A DNA stretch of 47,871 nucleotides from assembly GCA_944391625.1 (NCBI GenBank), contig CALXUG010000019.1:1-47871 (forward strand), written 5' to 3'. Both the position numbers and the translations under genes were made by a program. This document shows, one piece after another, positions 8,976 to 17,868 of this stretch (positions are counted from its first letter, which is position 1; every line of letters begins with the position of its first letter). Below the pieces are notes generated by a model. That model was not told the DNA's origin, ran no database searches, and saw only the letters and a list, made by a program, of their open reading frames with translations. This stretch comes from an uncultured Clostridia bacterium (GTDB lineage: Bacteria; Bacillota; Peptococcia; Peptococcales; Peptococcaceae).

Positions 8976-9648
8976 GTTTGGTATCCTCCAAATGTTTCAT
9001 TTTTTCTTCTAAATGCATAATGCGTTCCCGCATACATTCCAGTGTGTCTTCCACCGGGTCCGGCAGTTTATCGTGATCCAAATCCGCCTGATGCTTGGCT
9101 TTTAACTCGGCATCGTGCTGCATACTCTGTCCGTCTTTGGCCACAACTTTTCCCGGAATCCCCACCACAGTGCAGTTATCCGGCACCGGTTTCAGCACCA
9201 CTGAACCAGCCCCAATCTTTACATTATTGCCAACTGTGAAAGAACCTAATACTTTGGCTCCTGCGCCCACCACCACATCGTTGCCGATGGTTGGATGACG
9301 TTTGCCGTTTTCTTTACCGGTGCCGCCCAGGGTAACACCCTGATACAGCGTTACATCATTGCCAATCTCCGCCGTTTCGCCAATCACCACACCAGCGCCA
9401 TGGTCAATAAACAGCCGCCGTCCCAGCTTGGCGCCGGGATGGATTTCCACCTGCGTAAAAAAACGGGCAATCTGAGAAATAAACCGCGCCAGCGCAAAAT
9501 GCTTTTTCTGATACAGCTTGTGAGTAATGCCCCGCTGAATCCAGATGGCATGCAAACCGGGATAGTTCAGCATGACTTCTATTTTTGTTTTGGCAGCAGG
9601 ATCTCGCTCAAACACCACCTGCACATCCTCTCTCATTTGTTCAAACAT
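8968..9648 (-). CDS. cysE: Serine O-acetyltransferase
   Basis: This enzyme transfers acetyl from acetyl-CoA to serine, giving O-acetylserine for cysteine synthesis. The 226-residue protein has the short EpsC/CysE N-terminal helical part and then left-handed beta-helix hexapeptide repeats from about residue 65 to 170. The catalytic region [16 protein letters not shown] and the GVTLGGTG loop are present. KHRHPTI-type spacing is conserved ([11 protein letters not shown]). The start is fixed by AAAGGAGG 6 nt before ATG. It overlaps cysS by 8 bp. The 450-bp gap to the T-box terminator is unusually long and holds a 140-bp repeat. Confidence 0.96.
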   Translation of the reverse strand: MFEQMREDVQVVFERDPAAKTKIEVMLNYPGLHAIWIQRGITHKLYQKKHFALARFISQIARFFTQVEIHPGAKLGRRLFIDHGAGVVIGETAEIGNDVTLYQGVTLGGTGKENGKRHPTIGNDVVVGAGAKVLGSFTVGNNVKIGAGSVVLKPVPDNCTVVGIPGKVVAKDGQSMQHDAELKAKHQADLDHDKLPDPVEDTLECMRERIMHLEEKMKHLEDTKHE

Positions 9649-9880
9649 AAGCAGCCTCCTTTATCTTATTGTTTCATGTGTCACTTTATTCCAATATGAA
9701 CAATCACACTTCCTGCATTCTTGGCAAAAATATCTTTTCATCAGAAAAATCCTCATTCATAAGACAATCGTGTAACTTTCCTGTAAGAAAAAAGATAGCG
9801 CTATCCTAAAGATACAATCTGCTTCTACTGGCGCATACCTTTCATTCTATGTGTAATCGTATTTTTCAAAATCATCGGAA

Positions 9881-10020
9881 GGGCAATATCTTTGCAGAAA
9901 GTCCACCTCTGGATGGACTGTGGCAAACGTATTTTATGGAGCTGGACACAGTCCAGAGCGACAAAAATACGTGCAGCTACTGTCCAGAGCAGCGTGTGGA
10001 CGCTGCAACAGATATTGTCC
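9881..10020. repeat. 140-bp structured intergenic repeat, copy 2
   Basis: It starts GGGCAATATCTTTGCAG and ends CTGCAACAGATATTGTCC, so it is flanked by imperfect inverted repeats. It is the same length as the element at 1870-2009 and inverted relative to it, with near-identical ends but a different middle. Similarity continues outward on the left to about 9852. An inner hairpin CTGGAC-ACA-GTCCAG is present. It sits between the Cys T-box terminator and cysE, inside the likely 5' untranslated region. Confidence 0.7.
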
Positions 10021-10091
10021 GATAAGCCTTAAGGTACGCAAGGTGAAAAAGCGAAAAACAACGCAGCTATACGGAAAAAAGATAAGCCTTA
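10021..10091. repeat. Short direct repeat flanking 49 bp
   Basis: GATAAGCCTTA occurs at 10021-10031 and again at 10081-10091. One copy abuts the end of the 140-bp repeat and the other lies next to the T-box terminator. It may be a duplication linked to insertion, or a local slippage product. Confidence 0.5.
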
Positions 10092-10100
10092 GCCTTTCAG

Positions 10101-10155
10101 GAAAACAAAAAGCGGCTGAACGCTCTATCACATCGTATAGAGGCGTTCAACCGCG
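10101..10155 (-). terminator. T-box terminator
   Basis: Read on the minus strand, GCGGTTGAACGC(C)TCTAT pairs with ATAGAGCGTTCAGCCGC (10128-10112), loop ACGATGTG, followed by TTTTTGTTTTC. The 5' arm overlaps the T-box core, giving the mutually exclusive antiterminator expected of this riboswitch class. Confidence 0.9.
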
Positions 10156-10417
10156 GTTCCACTCTAATTCAATCACAGCCATATACCAATGGCCGGATTT
10201 TCTTTTGCAGCCGATAACGAGGCCAAACGGAATCATTTACTAAGCTGGTGCTGTTCCATGTTCAACTCCCGAGCGCACTTCTTTTTGCGTTTCGTCAGGT
10301 TTGCTTTCAGCCAATGACAAACCCTCTCTGTTACTTCCTGCAAAAATACTCTACCCGTTCCTGGTTTTTATCTGTTTTGTTTTTCTTCTATTATATATGC
10401 TGCTGTCCGCAACACCA
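10101..10417 (-). ncRNA. T-box leader, cysteine-specific
   Basis: On the minus strand the leader has the T-box landmarks in order: AGTA (10350-10347) in the 5' side of the specifier loop, the AGAGAGGGTTTG apical arm with GGCTGAAAGCAAACC, the specifier TGC (10277-10275) in the context GAAG-TGC-GCTCGGGAG, and the T-box core AGAGTGGAACCGCGG (10165-10151). TGC encodes Cys. The antiterminator bulge TGGA would pair with a tRNA ending UCCA, which matches the U73 discriminator of tRNA-Cys. The leader precedes cysE-cysS in the same direction. Uncharged tRNA-Cys should promote read-through of the terminator at 10101-10155. Confidence 0.92.
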
Positions 10418-10424
10418 TACCTGT

Positions 10425-10454
10425 ATTGTATGAAATCCTGCTGCTGTTTGTCAA
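10425..10454 (-). promoter_or_regulatory. Promoter of the Cys T-box/cysE-cysS unit
   Basis: On the minus strand, -35 TTGACA (10454-10449) and -10 TACAAT (10430-10425) are 18 bp apart. The -35 box overlaps the end of the GNAT gene. Transcription would start near 10417, just before the T-box leader. Confidence 0.8.
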
Positions 10455-10966
10455 GCAAAATCTTTTACATCACTGCGCCGTTCCAGCATGGCTACATTGC
10501 GCCATCGCTGCAAAACGGCATCATATCCCAATTTGGAACGCACGCCAAGATCTGTATAGCCGCATTTGCGAAACAACTCCAAACTGGGCAGATTATCGTC
10601 AAAAATCAGCGCTTCCAATGTCCAGATGCCATTGCGCTCGCTCTCGGCAGCAACCGCATCCAGCAGCAAACGCCCTACACCCTGATGCTGAAAATCATCA
10701 TGGATATAGATACTGACTTCCGCCACGCCGCTGTATACATCCCGTCCTGCACCAAAGCTGGGCGCAATAGCCACCCAACCGGCAATTTGTCCATCGGCAG
10801 TCTGCGCTACCAAACGGCTGTGCTTGTGATGCTCACTGTCCCATTCTTGATAGGACGGCGCTTGCTGCGCAAAGGTAGCTTTATGATGGGCAATGCCCTG
10901 TTCATAGATGGCAGCTACCAAAGGCCAGTCAGCCGGAGTCATAGCCCGCACCTGAAAAGATGGCAT
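10451..10966 (-). CDS. GNAT N-acetyltransferase, phosphinothricin/methionine-sulfoximine type
   Basis: The 171-residue protein transfers an acetyl group from acetyl-CoA to an amino group. The N-terminus (VRAMTPADWPLVAAIYEQGI), the segment AEVSIYIHDDFQHQGVGRLLL with the Q/R-x-x-G-x-G/A acetyl-CoA loop near residue 115, and the C-terminal LFRKCGYTDLG match the Pat/Bar/YncA subfamily. The real substrate in this organism is unknown. Its ATG overlaps the gltX stop codon (TAATG), so it is translationally coupled to gltX. It is an extra gene between gltX and cysE relative to the usual cluster. Confidence 0.9.
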   Translation of the reverse strand: MPSFQVRAMTPADWPLVAAIYEQGIAHHKATFAQQAPSYQEWDSEHHKHSRLVAQTADGQIAGWVAIAPSFGAGRDVYSGVAEVSIYIHDDFQHQGVGRLLLDAVAAESERNGIWTLEALIFDDNLPSLELFRKCGYTDLGVRSKLGYDAVLQRWRNVAMLERRSDVKDFA

Positions 10967-12423
10967 TACAGATTCACCGTTTTCTGCAAGCGTTTTTCCA
11001 CCAGTTCAGGCCCCAGTACCGGAATGATAAAATGCAGATCCGGCCCGTGCATCTGCCCGGTTAAGGCCACACGGATAGGCATAAATACTTTTTTGCCTTT
11101 TAAGCCGGTTTCTTTGCTGATGGCTTTGAAGATTTTCTTCACATCATCGGCATTCCATTCCGGCAGTTCAGCCAGTTTTGCTTTGAAGGCGTTGATAACC
11201 GTTGGCACATCAGGGTCAGCCAGCACTTCTTTGGCTTCGTCGTCTTCGATGGTGATATCTTCACCTACGAACAGCGGCATAAATTCACCAATATCGTTGA
11301 TGGTGTGGATTTTTTCCTGCAGCGCCTGCATAATCAGAGTTACCCACTGTTTGTCCGCTTCGGTTACTTGCTCCTGCAGATAGCCTTCGCTCTGTAAATA
11401 AGGGATAGCCAAGCCTACCAGACGTTCAATGGAACTTTGACGGATGTAATGACCGTTCAGCCATTTCAGTTTTTCCATATCAAATACGGCAGGGCTCTTA
11501 GATACAGCATCCAGAGAGAATTTTTCGATAATTTCTTCTTTGGTCATAATTTCATCTTCGCCGCCCGGGGACCAGCCTAATAACGCCAGGAAGTTGAACA
11601 CAGCCTCCGGCAGATAGCCCAGTTTTTCATACTGGGTTACAGAAGTGGCGCCATGCCGTTTGCTCATTTTTTTGCGGTCTTCACCCAGAATCAAAGAGAT
11701 ATGGGCAAATTTAGGCACGTCCCAGCCCAGCGCATGATAGACAGCAATTTGCCGCGGGGTATTGGATAAATGTTCTTCTGCGCGGATTACATGACTGATT
11801 TTCATCAGATAGTCATCCACTACCACTGCAAAGTTATAGGTTGGAATCCCATCAGATTTTACGATAACAAAGTCGCCTACACCGTCGGATTCAAAGGTAA
11901 CCACACCGCGCACTGCATCGTCTACCACCAGTTTTTCACCATGGGGTACATGCAGACGGATTACCGGCTTTTTGCCCTGCGCCAGCAGTTCCTGCTGCTG
12001 TTCGGGAGTCAGGTTGCGGCATTTGCCGCTATACATTGGCATTTCGCCTTTTTCCATGGCAGCCGCCCGTTCTGCTTCGATTTCTTCTTCGCTGCAGAAA
12101 CAATAGTAGGCTTTACCTTCTGCCAGCAGCTGATCGGCATATTTTTTGTAAATATCCAATCTTTCTGTCTGACGGTATGGGCCGTAATCGCCGCCATCCA
12201 TGATAGATTCATCGGCATCTAAGCCCAGCCATTTTAAGGATTCAAAAATATTTACTTCGGATTCTTTGCTGGAGCGTTCCAGGTCAGTATCTTCAATTCT
12301 TACTACAAATTGGCCGCCGCTTTTCCGAGCCAGCAAGTAGTTAAATAATGCAGAACGGGCGCCACCAATATGCAATGGGCCTGTTGGACTTGGCGCAAAG
12401 CGCACTCTATAAGTTTCCACCAT
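10966..12423 (-). CDS. gltX: Glutamyl-tRNA synthetase
   Basis: A 485-residue class I synthetase that charges tRNA-Glu. The HIGH-type motif PSPTGPLHIGGARS lies at residues 11-24 and KKMSKRHGA near 250. An anticodon-binding helical domain fills the C-terminal third. A clear ribosome binding site, TTGGAGGAATGA, precedes ATG. In Clostridia this enzyme is often non-discriminating and also glutamylates tRNA-Gln for GatCAB, but that cannot be read from the sequence here. It follows ispF in the conserved cluster and is coupled to the GNAT gene. Confidence 0.97.
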   Translation of the reverse strand: MVETYRVRFAPSPTGPLHIGGARSALFNYLLARKSGGQFVVRIEDTDLERSSKESEVNIFESLKWLGLDADESIMDGGDYGPYRQTERLDIYKKYADQLLAEGKAYYCFCSEEEIEAERAAAMEKGEMPMYSGKCRNLTPEQQQELLAQGKKPVIRLHVPHGEKLVVDDAVRGVVTFESDGVGDFVIVKSDGIPTYNFAVVVDDYLMKISHVIRAEEHLSNTPRQIAVYHALGWDVPKFAHISLILGEDRKKMSKRHGATSVTQYEKLGYLPEAVFNFLALLGWSPGGEDEIMTKEEIIEKFSLDAVSKSPAVFDMEKLKWLNGHYIRQSSIERLVGLAIPYLQSEGYLQEQVTEADKQWVTLIMQALQEKIHTINDIGEFMPLFVGEDITIEDDEAKEVLADPDVPTVINAFKAKLAELPEWNADDVKKIFKAISKETGLKGKKVFMPIRVALTGQMHGPDLHFIIPVLGPELVEKRLQKTVNL

Positions 12424-12517
12424 TCATTCCTCCAAATCATTTTTATCAACTGTCATTTTATCTTTTATGATGTTCGTTTGTTGCCGCAACAGCCAGTCAT
12501 TCTTTTTTCACCGACTT

Positions 12518-12991
12518 TTATTTCTTCCGAATGGAGCAGACCGCATAAGCGGAAATCCCCAATCCTTCGCCTTCAAAACCCAGCTTTTCTGTGGTTGTTG
12601 CTTTTACATTCACGTCATCAACGGTTATATGCAGCGTTTCTGCCAGATTTTGCTCCATCTGCGGGATAAACCCTGCCAGTTTTGGACGCTGCGCTACTAC
12701 TGTAACATCAATATTATTCACTATATATCCTGCTTCTGTCAACAGTTCTGTTACCTTTTGCAGTAAAATCATGCTGGAAATGCCTTTGTATTGGTCATCG
12801 TTGTCAGGAAAATGACGGCCAATGTCGCCCAAACCGGCAGCGCCCAGCATGGCATCCATCAGCGCATGCACCAGCACATCCGCATCGGAGTGGCCCAGCA
12901 ATCCTTTTTCGTAGGGAATCTCCACACCGCCCAGAATCAGTTTTCGTTCTTCTACCAAACGATGCACATCATATCCAAATCCAATTCTCAT
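12518..12991 (-). CDS. ispF: 2-C-methyl-D-erythritol 2,4-cyclodiphosphate synthase
   Basis: This MEP-pathway enzyme cyclises CDP-methylerythritol phosphate with loss of CMP. The 157-residue length is typical. Metal ligands are seen in GYDVHRL (Asp8, His10) and [17 protein letters not shown] (His42), and the [12 protein letters not shown] signature lies near residue 132. Its start overlaps the ispD stop by 4 bp (ATGA), so the two consecutive pathway enzymes are co-translated. Confidence 0.97.
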   Translation of the reverse strand: MRIGFGYDVHRLVEERKLILGGVEIPYEKGLLGHSDADVLVHALMDAMLGAAGLGDIGRHFPDNDDQYKGISSMILLQKVTELLTEAGYIVNNIDVTVVAQRPKLAGFIPQMEQNLAETLHITVDDVNVKATTTEKLGFEGEGLGISAYAVCSIRKK

Positions 12992-13704
12992 TTGTCCTCG
13001 CCGCCTCTCTCGCTGTTCTGTATCCGCTGTAAAAACAACTCTGCCACAGCCAAATCCTCCGGTGTGGTCAATTTTATATTTTCGTAATAGCCCTGTACAA
13101 TTTGGACAGATACACCATACCGTTCTGCCAAAGATGCATCATCAGTGCCGTAATAGCCTTCCTGCTGCGCCTGCTGATGGCAGCGGCGAATGGTATCTGT
13201 ATAAAAACACTGGGGCGTTTGGATATTCCACAGCTGGCTGCGTTCCAGTGTTTCCACTACCATACCGTCTTTGTCCACTCGTTTTATGGTATCCTTAGCT
13301 GGCACACCGGCAGCTGTTCCGCACGAAGGCGACAACGGCTGCAGCAGCCGCAAAATTAAATCCTGTGTCACCATAGGACGGGCGCCGTCATGAATCAGCA
13401 CACGATCATAGGCTTTCGGCAAAGCCTGCAGCCCGCAGTATACCGAATCCTGCCGTTCCCTGCCGCCGCCGGTATAGCCAATAATTTTAGGATACACTTT
13501 TTGCGGCACCATCTGCTGCACCTGCGCCAGTTCTGCTTCTCTGGCCACAATGACAATGCCATCAATGGCATCGCTGTCCTGAAAAACCTGCACTGTATGT
13601 TCCAGAACAGTTTTTTCCTGTATTGTCAAAAACATTTTATTACAACCGGCCTGCATCCGTTTGCCCAAACCGGCAGCCAAAATAATCACTGCAGTTTTCA
13701 TCAT
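12988..13704 (-). CDS. ispD: 2-C-methyl-D-erythritol 4-phosphate cytidylyltransferase
   Basis: This enzyme makes CDP-methylerythritol from MEP and CTP. The 238-residue protein has the nucleotidyltransferase start [13 protein letters not shown], the [11 protein letters not shown] motif and a typical C-terminal TTPEDL. I chose ATG at 13704 (a second ATG follows directly) because GAGAGG lies about 9 nt upstream and because homologues start just before the AVI..AAG motif. A longer frame from 13809 adds 35 unlikely residues. It overlaps ispF by 4 bp. Confidence 0.96.
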   Translation of the reverse strand: MMKTAVIILAAGLGKRMQAGCNKMFLTIQEKTVLEHTVQVFQDSDAIDGIVIVAREAELAQVQQMVPQKVYPKIIGYTGGGRERQDSVYCGLQALPKAYDRVLIHDGARPMVTQDLILRLLQPLSPSCGTAAGVPAKDTIKRVDKDGMVVETLERSQLWNIQTPQCFYTDTIRRCHQQAQQEGYYGTDDASLAERYGVSVQIVQGYYENIKLTTPEDLAVAELFLQRIQNSERGGEDK

Positions 13705-13815
13705 ACTACAACCTCTCAGACACACCGAAAGGAGCTGCTGCAAGCGGCAGACAAAGCCAATGCATTTCTGCATCAGATTGCACCCATACAGCACCTCCCT
13801 GGAAAGCATACTATT

Positions 13816-14922
13816 TTATTTATTTTCGGTTGGACGGCCGAAGATCATCCGTCCGGCATTGGTCTGGATTACGCTGGTTACTTCCACTTCAATGGTTTCA
13901 CCAATGAAACGCCGACCGTTTTCTACAACGATCATGGTGCCGTCATCCAGATAAGCCACGCCTTGATTGTGTTCTTTACCATCTTTTACAACGGTAACGA
14001 TCATTTTTTCACCCGGCAGCACAACTGGTTTAATGGCATTCGCCAATTCATTAATATTTAATACGACAACACCCTGCAGCGTTGCTACTTTATTTAAATT
14101 GTAATCATTGGTTACCACACAGCCGTACAGCTCCTGCGCCAGACGAACCAGCTTATCATCTACTTCGGCAATATCATCGTAATCACGGTTGGATATTTCT
14201 ACTTCAATATCCAGCTCCTTGCGGATAATATTCAGCATATCCAGACCGCGACGGCCTTTTGCCCGCTTTAATGCGTCAGAAGAATCAGCAATATGCCGCA
14301 ATTCTTCCAGCACAAAGTTAGGGATGATGATAGGACCTTCTACAAATCCGGTTTTGCAGATATCCGCAATTCTTCCGTCAATAATTACACTTGTGTCTAA
14401 TACTTTGGGCATATTACAATACCCTGCAGCCCTTGTTTTTCCTTTTACACGGAACCGATTATTTTCTTTGCCCAATCCGGAAACAAACGTAACCAGATCT
14501 TCCCGTTTTCTAATACCCACACTCACTCCCAGGTATCCAAAAACAAGACACATGATAACCGGCATATACGGCCCGATAATCGGCAGGAACGACAAGGCAT
14601 AGCCAATAAAAAATGCTACTATAAGTCCAATAATCAAACCAATAGCGCCACTCACCAAATCCTGAGTGGACATTTTCTGTAATTTTCCTTCGATCCATTT
14701 TGTCAATGCAACAATTTTATTCAACACCGGCACCGCAATCAGCCAACAAAACAGCGCTACCACCGCAGCCAAAACAATCTGCAAAAGCAAAACACTCTGG
14801 GCTGACCAATGAAACTGCATCCTTAGCGGCACTGCCAAAAGGGGTGCTATATAAAATACTGCTATAACACCGGATAACGTAAGAAAAATTTGTGCAATTC
14901 TTTTTAATACATTATGCTTCAA
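13816..14922 (-). CDS. yacL: PIN-TRAM membrane protein (YacL family)
   Basis: The 368-residue protein has about four transmembrane helices in the first 130 residues, a PIN nuclease-like domain (KVLDTSVIIDGRIADI near residue 180, then conserved acidic residues around DYDDIAEVDDKLV and VTNDYNL) and a C-terminal TRAM domain. YacL proteins sit between disA and ispD in many Firmicutes, and their RNA target is not settled. Translation starts at a TTG (14922-14920): AAAGGAGG lies 9 nt upstream and the next ATG is out of frame. Confidence 0.93.
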   Translation of the reverse strand: MKHNVLKRIAQIFLTLSGVIAVFYIAPLLAVPLRMQFHWSAQSVLLLQIVLAAVVALFCWLIAVPVLNKIVALTKWIEGKLQKMSTQDLVSGAIGLIIGLIVAFFIGYALSFLPIIGPYMPVIMCLVFGYLGVSVGIRKREDLVTFVSGLGKENNRFRVKGKTRAAGYCNMPKVLDTSVIIDGRIADICKTGFVEGPIIIPNFVLEELRHIADSSDALKRAKGRRGLDMLNIIRKELDIEVEISNRDYDDIAEVDDKLVRLAQELYGCVVTNDYNLNKVATLQGVVVLNINELANAIKPVVLPGEKMIVTVVKDGKEHNQGVAYLDDGTMIVVENGRRFIGETIEVEVTSVIQTNAGRMIFGRPTENK

Positions 14923-15030
14923 TTACTGTCACCTCCTTTCAAATTTTACAACGACCGTTTCTTTACACAGGTCTTATTTTATTTTACACAATGAACTTCA
15001 AGATTTGATAACAAAAACATTGACCTTTTG

Positions 15031-16110
15031 TTAAATATAGTGAAATTCTGAATAAATTTGGTCGCGCATCCGCTTTAATCCATCTTTAATTATCTTCGCT
15101 CTTGTTTCCCCAATTCCTTCTACTTCGTCTAATTCTTCCACGGTTGCCTGCTGAATCCTGCTAAAAGAACCAAAGTAATGAATCATATTCTGGATAACGC
15201 CAAACGGCAGTCTGGGAATCCGGTTCAAAAGCCGGTATCCGCGGGTAATCAGGATGCTGTCCTGATCCTTGCCGATTTCATAACCCAGTTCACGGGCAAA
15301 AATATCCAAATGGAGCAAGTCCTCTGCTTTCAAATTCCGCAGACGTTTTAAAATTTCATCCACGCTTTTTTGTCCGCCCCAATTTTCATAATCCATCACG
15401 GTGCGTTCTTCATCTCTGTCCACGTTGGCAATCAGTTCTTCCACCTGCATCTGAATCAGTCGGCCTTCCGAGCCCAGTTCACTGATATATTTGCTCAGTT
15501 CTTCTTCCACTCTGGCAAACATTTCGGCTCGCTGCAGCACCTTGGCTACATCTGTAATGGAAACCATTCCGTCGTATTCCAACACACTGAGATTATTTAA
15601 CGCCTTGTCCAGAATCGTTTTGTATTTATCCAATGTTTGCACAGCCTGATTGGCCATACCAACCAATACATTGCTTTCTTTTACATAGTATTTGATATCG
15701 CCTTTAAATAAAGTAATTACATTACGGCGCTGTGAGATACATACCACCAGCACATCCAGCTGACGCGCCACTTTTTCGGCAGTACGATGTCGTATCCCTG
15801 TTTCAAAGGACGGCACGCTTGGATCCGGATTCAGATGGGCATTGGCCCGCAAAATCTTGGTGGCATCTTTATTTAAAATAATGGCACCGTCCATTTTGGC
15901 CAGCTCATATAAGCTTGCCGGTGAATAGGGACAATCTATTACAAAGCCGCCTGTCACCAAATCGTTGATGGCCGCATCGTCAGTCAACACAATCAGTCCG
16001 CCGGTTTTTGCCCGCAGCACGTTATCCAGCCCTTCACGCAGCGGTGTTCCCGGCGCTGTCTTTTTCAGCAAATTAATCAGTTCACTTTTCTTACCAGAGA
16101 TTCGTTCCAT
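15031..16110 (-). CDS. disA: DNA integrity scanning protein, diadenylate cyclase
   Basis: DisA makes cyclic di-AMP from two ATP and scans DNA for branched structures. The 359-residue protein has the diadenylate cyclase core with MDGA (Asp74-Gly75-Ala76) and TGIRHRT (Arg107-His108-Arg109), a central helical spine, and a C-terminal helix-hairpin-helix DNA-binding region (ELDEVEGIGETRAKIIKDGL). The start codon is directly adjacent to the radA stop codon. The radA-disA pairing is conserved and links DNA repair to c-di-AMP signalling. Confidence 0.97.
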   Translation of the reverse strand: MERISGKKSELINLLKKTAPGTPLREGLDNVLRAKTGGLIVLTDDAAINDLVTGGFVIDCPYSPASLYELAKMDGAIILNKDATKILRANAHLNPDPSVPSFETGIRHRTAEKVARQLDVLVVCISQRRNVITLFKGDIKYYVKESNVLVGMANQAVQTLDKYKTILDKALNNLSVLEYDGMVSITDVAKVLQRAEMFARVEEELSKYISELGSEGRLIQMQVEELIANVDRDEERTVMDYENWGGQKSVDEILKRLRNLKAEDLLHLDIFARELGYEIGKDQDSILITRGYRLLNRIPRLPFGVIQNMIHYFGSFSRIQQATVEELDEVEGIGETRAKIIKDGLKRMRDQIYSEFHYI

Positions 16111-17478
16111 TTACGCTCCCCCCAAAATCAATTGCAATGCTTCCGATACATTACGCACGCCCTGTACGTTTAACGGATACTGCTGTTCCCGTTTTAAATT
16201 TCCCTTGGGCACAATGGCTGTCTGAAAGCCCATTTTTTCTGCCTCAATCAATCGCTTTTCTAAAAAACTAATGGTGCGCACTTCGCCGGTTAAGCCAACT
16301 TCGCCCAATATAATCACATCGTCTTTAATCTGACGGTTTTGCATACTGGATACCAGCGCCACAATAATGCCCAAATCAATTGCCGGTTCATCTATTTTTA
16401 AGCCGCCCACCACATTGAGAAAAATATCCTGATTGCCCAAAGGCAGCCGCATTTTCTTTTCTAATACTGCCAAAAGCATAGCAGTACGGTTAAAGTCGGC
16501 TCCATTGGTCATCCTGCGTGGCTGCCCGTAAGGGCTGGCTGCCACCAGGGCCTGCAGCTCCACTAAAACCGGCCTGCTGCCTTCCATGCAGGGAACCACT
16601 ACCGAACCCACAGAACCCTGCGGACGTTCTGACAAAAATATTTCTGATGGATTGCTGATCTCCTGCAGTCCATGTTCCTGCATTTCAAAAACGCCAATTT
16701 CATTGGTAGAACCAAATCTGTTTTTTAATGCCCGCAAAATCCGAAAATGATTGTGCCGTTCTCCTTCAAAAAACAATACGGTATCCACCATATGTTCCAG
16801 CACTCTGGGGCCAGCTACAGAGCCATCTTTTGTCACATGCCCCACTACAACAATGGAAATCTCCAGCCCCTTTGCCCATTGCAAAATCCGCCCTGTACAT
16901 TCCCGCAGCTGGCTGACACTGCCCGGCGCTGACGATATTTCCGGCATATAAACTGTCTGAATGGAATCCAGAATCAATAATTTAGGCTTCAATTTCTGGA
17001 TTTGTTTTTCAATCACAGATAAATTGTTTTCCGTTAAAATAAACAGCTGAGAATTCTTTACAGACAAACGCTGCGCCCGCATTTTTAATTGCTGGCTGGA
17101 TTCTTCGCCGGATACATAAAGAATGGTTCCATCCAGATGAATGGTTCCGGCAAGCTGCATGGTCAATGTGGATTTGCCAATGCCGGGATCACCGGCCAGC
17201 AGCATCAAAGCGCCCGGCACCATACCGCCGCCCAAAACACGGTTGAATTCCTCAATTCCTGTATCAATCCGCAATAAATCATCATGGGAAATATGCTCCA
17301 GAGAAATCGGCTCGCTGGAAGGCAACAACCGCACTGTTTCGTTTTTCTGTTTGCTTACAGTTTCTTCCACAAAAGTGTTCCAGTTTCCGCATCCCGGACA
17401 TTTGCCCAACCATTTGGCGCTTTCATACCCGCACTCCTGACAGAAAAAAACACTTTTCTCCTTGCCCTTCGCCACCAT
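16111..17478 (-). CDS. radA: DNA repair protein RadA
   Basis: RadA is a RecA-like ATPase and branch-migration helicase for recombination intermediates. The 455-residue protein has the N-terminal zinc finger (Cys13, Cys16, Cys27, Cys30), Walker A GDPGIGKS at 96-103, the RadA-specific KNRFG motif near 253, and a C-terminal Lon-protease-like domain. Ribosome binding site AAGGAG precedes ATG. It heads the minus-strand cluster here. The mcsA/mcsB/clpC genes that often precede radA are not present; parS and a lipoprotein gene lie upstream instead. Confidence 0.97.
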   Translation of the reverse strand: MVAKGKEKSVFFCQECGYESAKWLGKCPGCGNWNTFVEETVSKQKNETVRLLPSSEPISLEHISHDDLLRIDTGIEEFNRVLGGGMVPGALMLLAGDPGIGKSTLTMQLAGTIHLDGTILYVSGEESSQQLKMRAQRLSVKNSQLFILTENNLSVIEKQIQKLKPKLLILDSIQTVYMPEISSAPGSVSQLRECTGRILQWAKGLEISIVVVGHVTKDGSVAGPRVLEHMVDTVLFFEGERHNHFRILRALKNRFGSTNEIGVFEMQEHGLQEISNPSEIFLSERPQGSVGSVVVPCMEGSRPVLVELQALVAASPYGQPRRMTNGADFNRTAMLLAVLEKKMRLPLGNQDIFLNVVGGLKIDEPAIDLGIIVALVSSMQNRQIKDDVIILGEVGLTGEVRTISFLEKRLIEAEKMGFQTAIVPKGNLKREQQYPLNVQGVRNVSEALQLILGGA

Positions 17479-17602
17479 ACGTTTCTCCTTTTCCTTTTAC
17501 TTTCCCAAATTCTACTGTTATTATAACGAATTTTATTAACAGAAACAAACTTTTTCCTGTAAGATTTTTCTATATTCGCATAAAATTTTTATATGCTTAT
17601 TT

Positions 17603-17645
17603 TAATAAAAATGGCCTCCTCAGCTTTTGAAACTGAAGAAGCCAT
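17603..17645 (-). terminator. Intrinsic terminator upstream of radA
   Basis: On the minus strand, ATGGC.TC.TTCAG pairs with CTGA.GA.GCCAT, followed by TTTTTATT. It would end transcripts coming from the lipoprotein gene and the structured region to the right, isolating them from radA. Confidence 0.75.
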
Positions 17646-17732
17646 CTTTACATTTTTTATATTTTGTCTGTCATGAACAGCAAACGATACCGGCACTGAT
17701 TGTTGATAGATTACCTGCTGGAATTTTCAAAT

Positions 17733-17748
17733 TGTTTCACGTGAAACA
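17733..17748. other. parS chromosome-partition site
   Basis: TGTTTCACGTGAAACA is a perfect 16-bp palindrome identical to the consensus bacterial parS bound by ParB/Spo0J. It lies in a non-coding gap. parS sites cluster around oriC, so this suggests an origin-proximal location. Confidence 0.88.
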
Positions 17749-17868
17749 CTCATATTAACCAAATTTCGGCTAATTCAACTTGGAATAAACGAATGTTAGG
17801 CGTCCTTTCGCACTAATTTTGTTGCAATGCTCCATTATCGGGAGACTGTTTGTTGCCTGCCCTCCTAC

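Noticed and set aside
9786-9806. Palindrome GATAGCGCTATC as an operator
   Set aside because: A single 12-bp palindrome without promoter elements nearby; no support for function.
9920-10243. A 107-codon open frame on the plus strand
   Set aside because: It runs through the 140-bp repeat and antisense to the Cys T-box leader.
10268-10325. Apparent peptide similarity (SLAE...) between the minus strand here and the small frame at 2446-2640
   Set aside because: The match at 10.3 kb is the apical loop of the T-box leader, an RNA; the similarity is short and most likely chance.
10301-11383. A 360-codon open frame on the plus strand
   Set aside because: It is antisense to the GNAT gene, gltX and the Cys T-box leader; no recognisable protein features.
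13390-14061. A 223-codon open frame on the plus strand
   Set aside because: Antisense to ispD and yacL, whose motifs are unambiguous on the minus strand.
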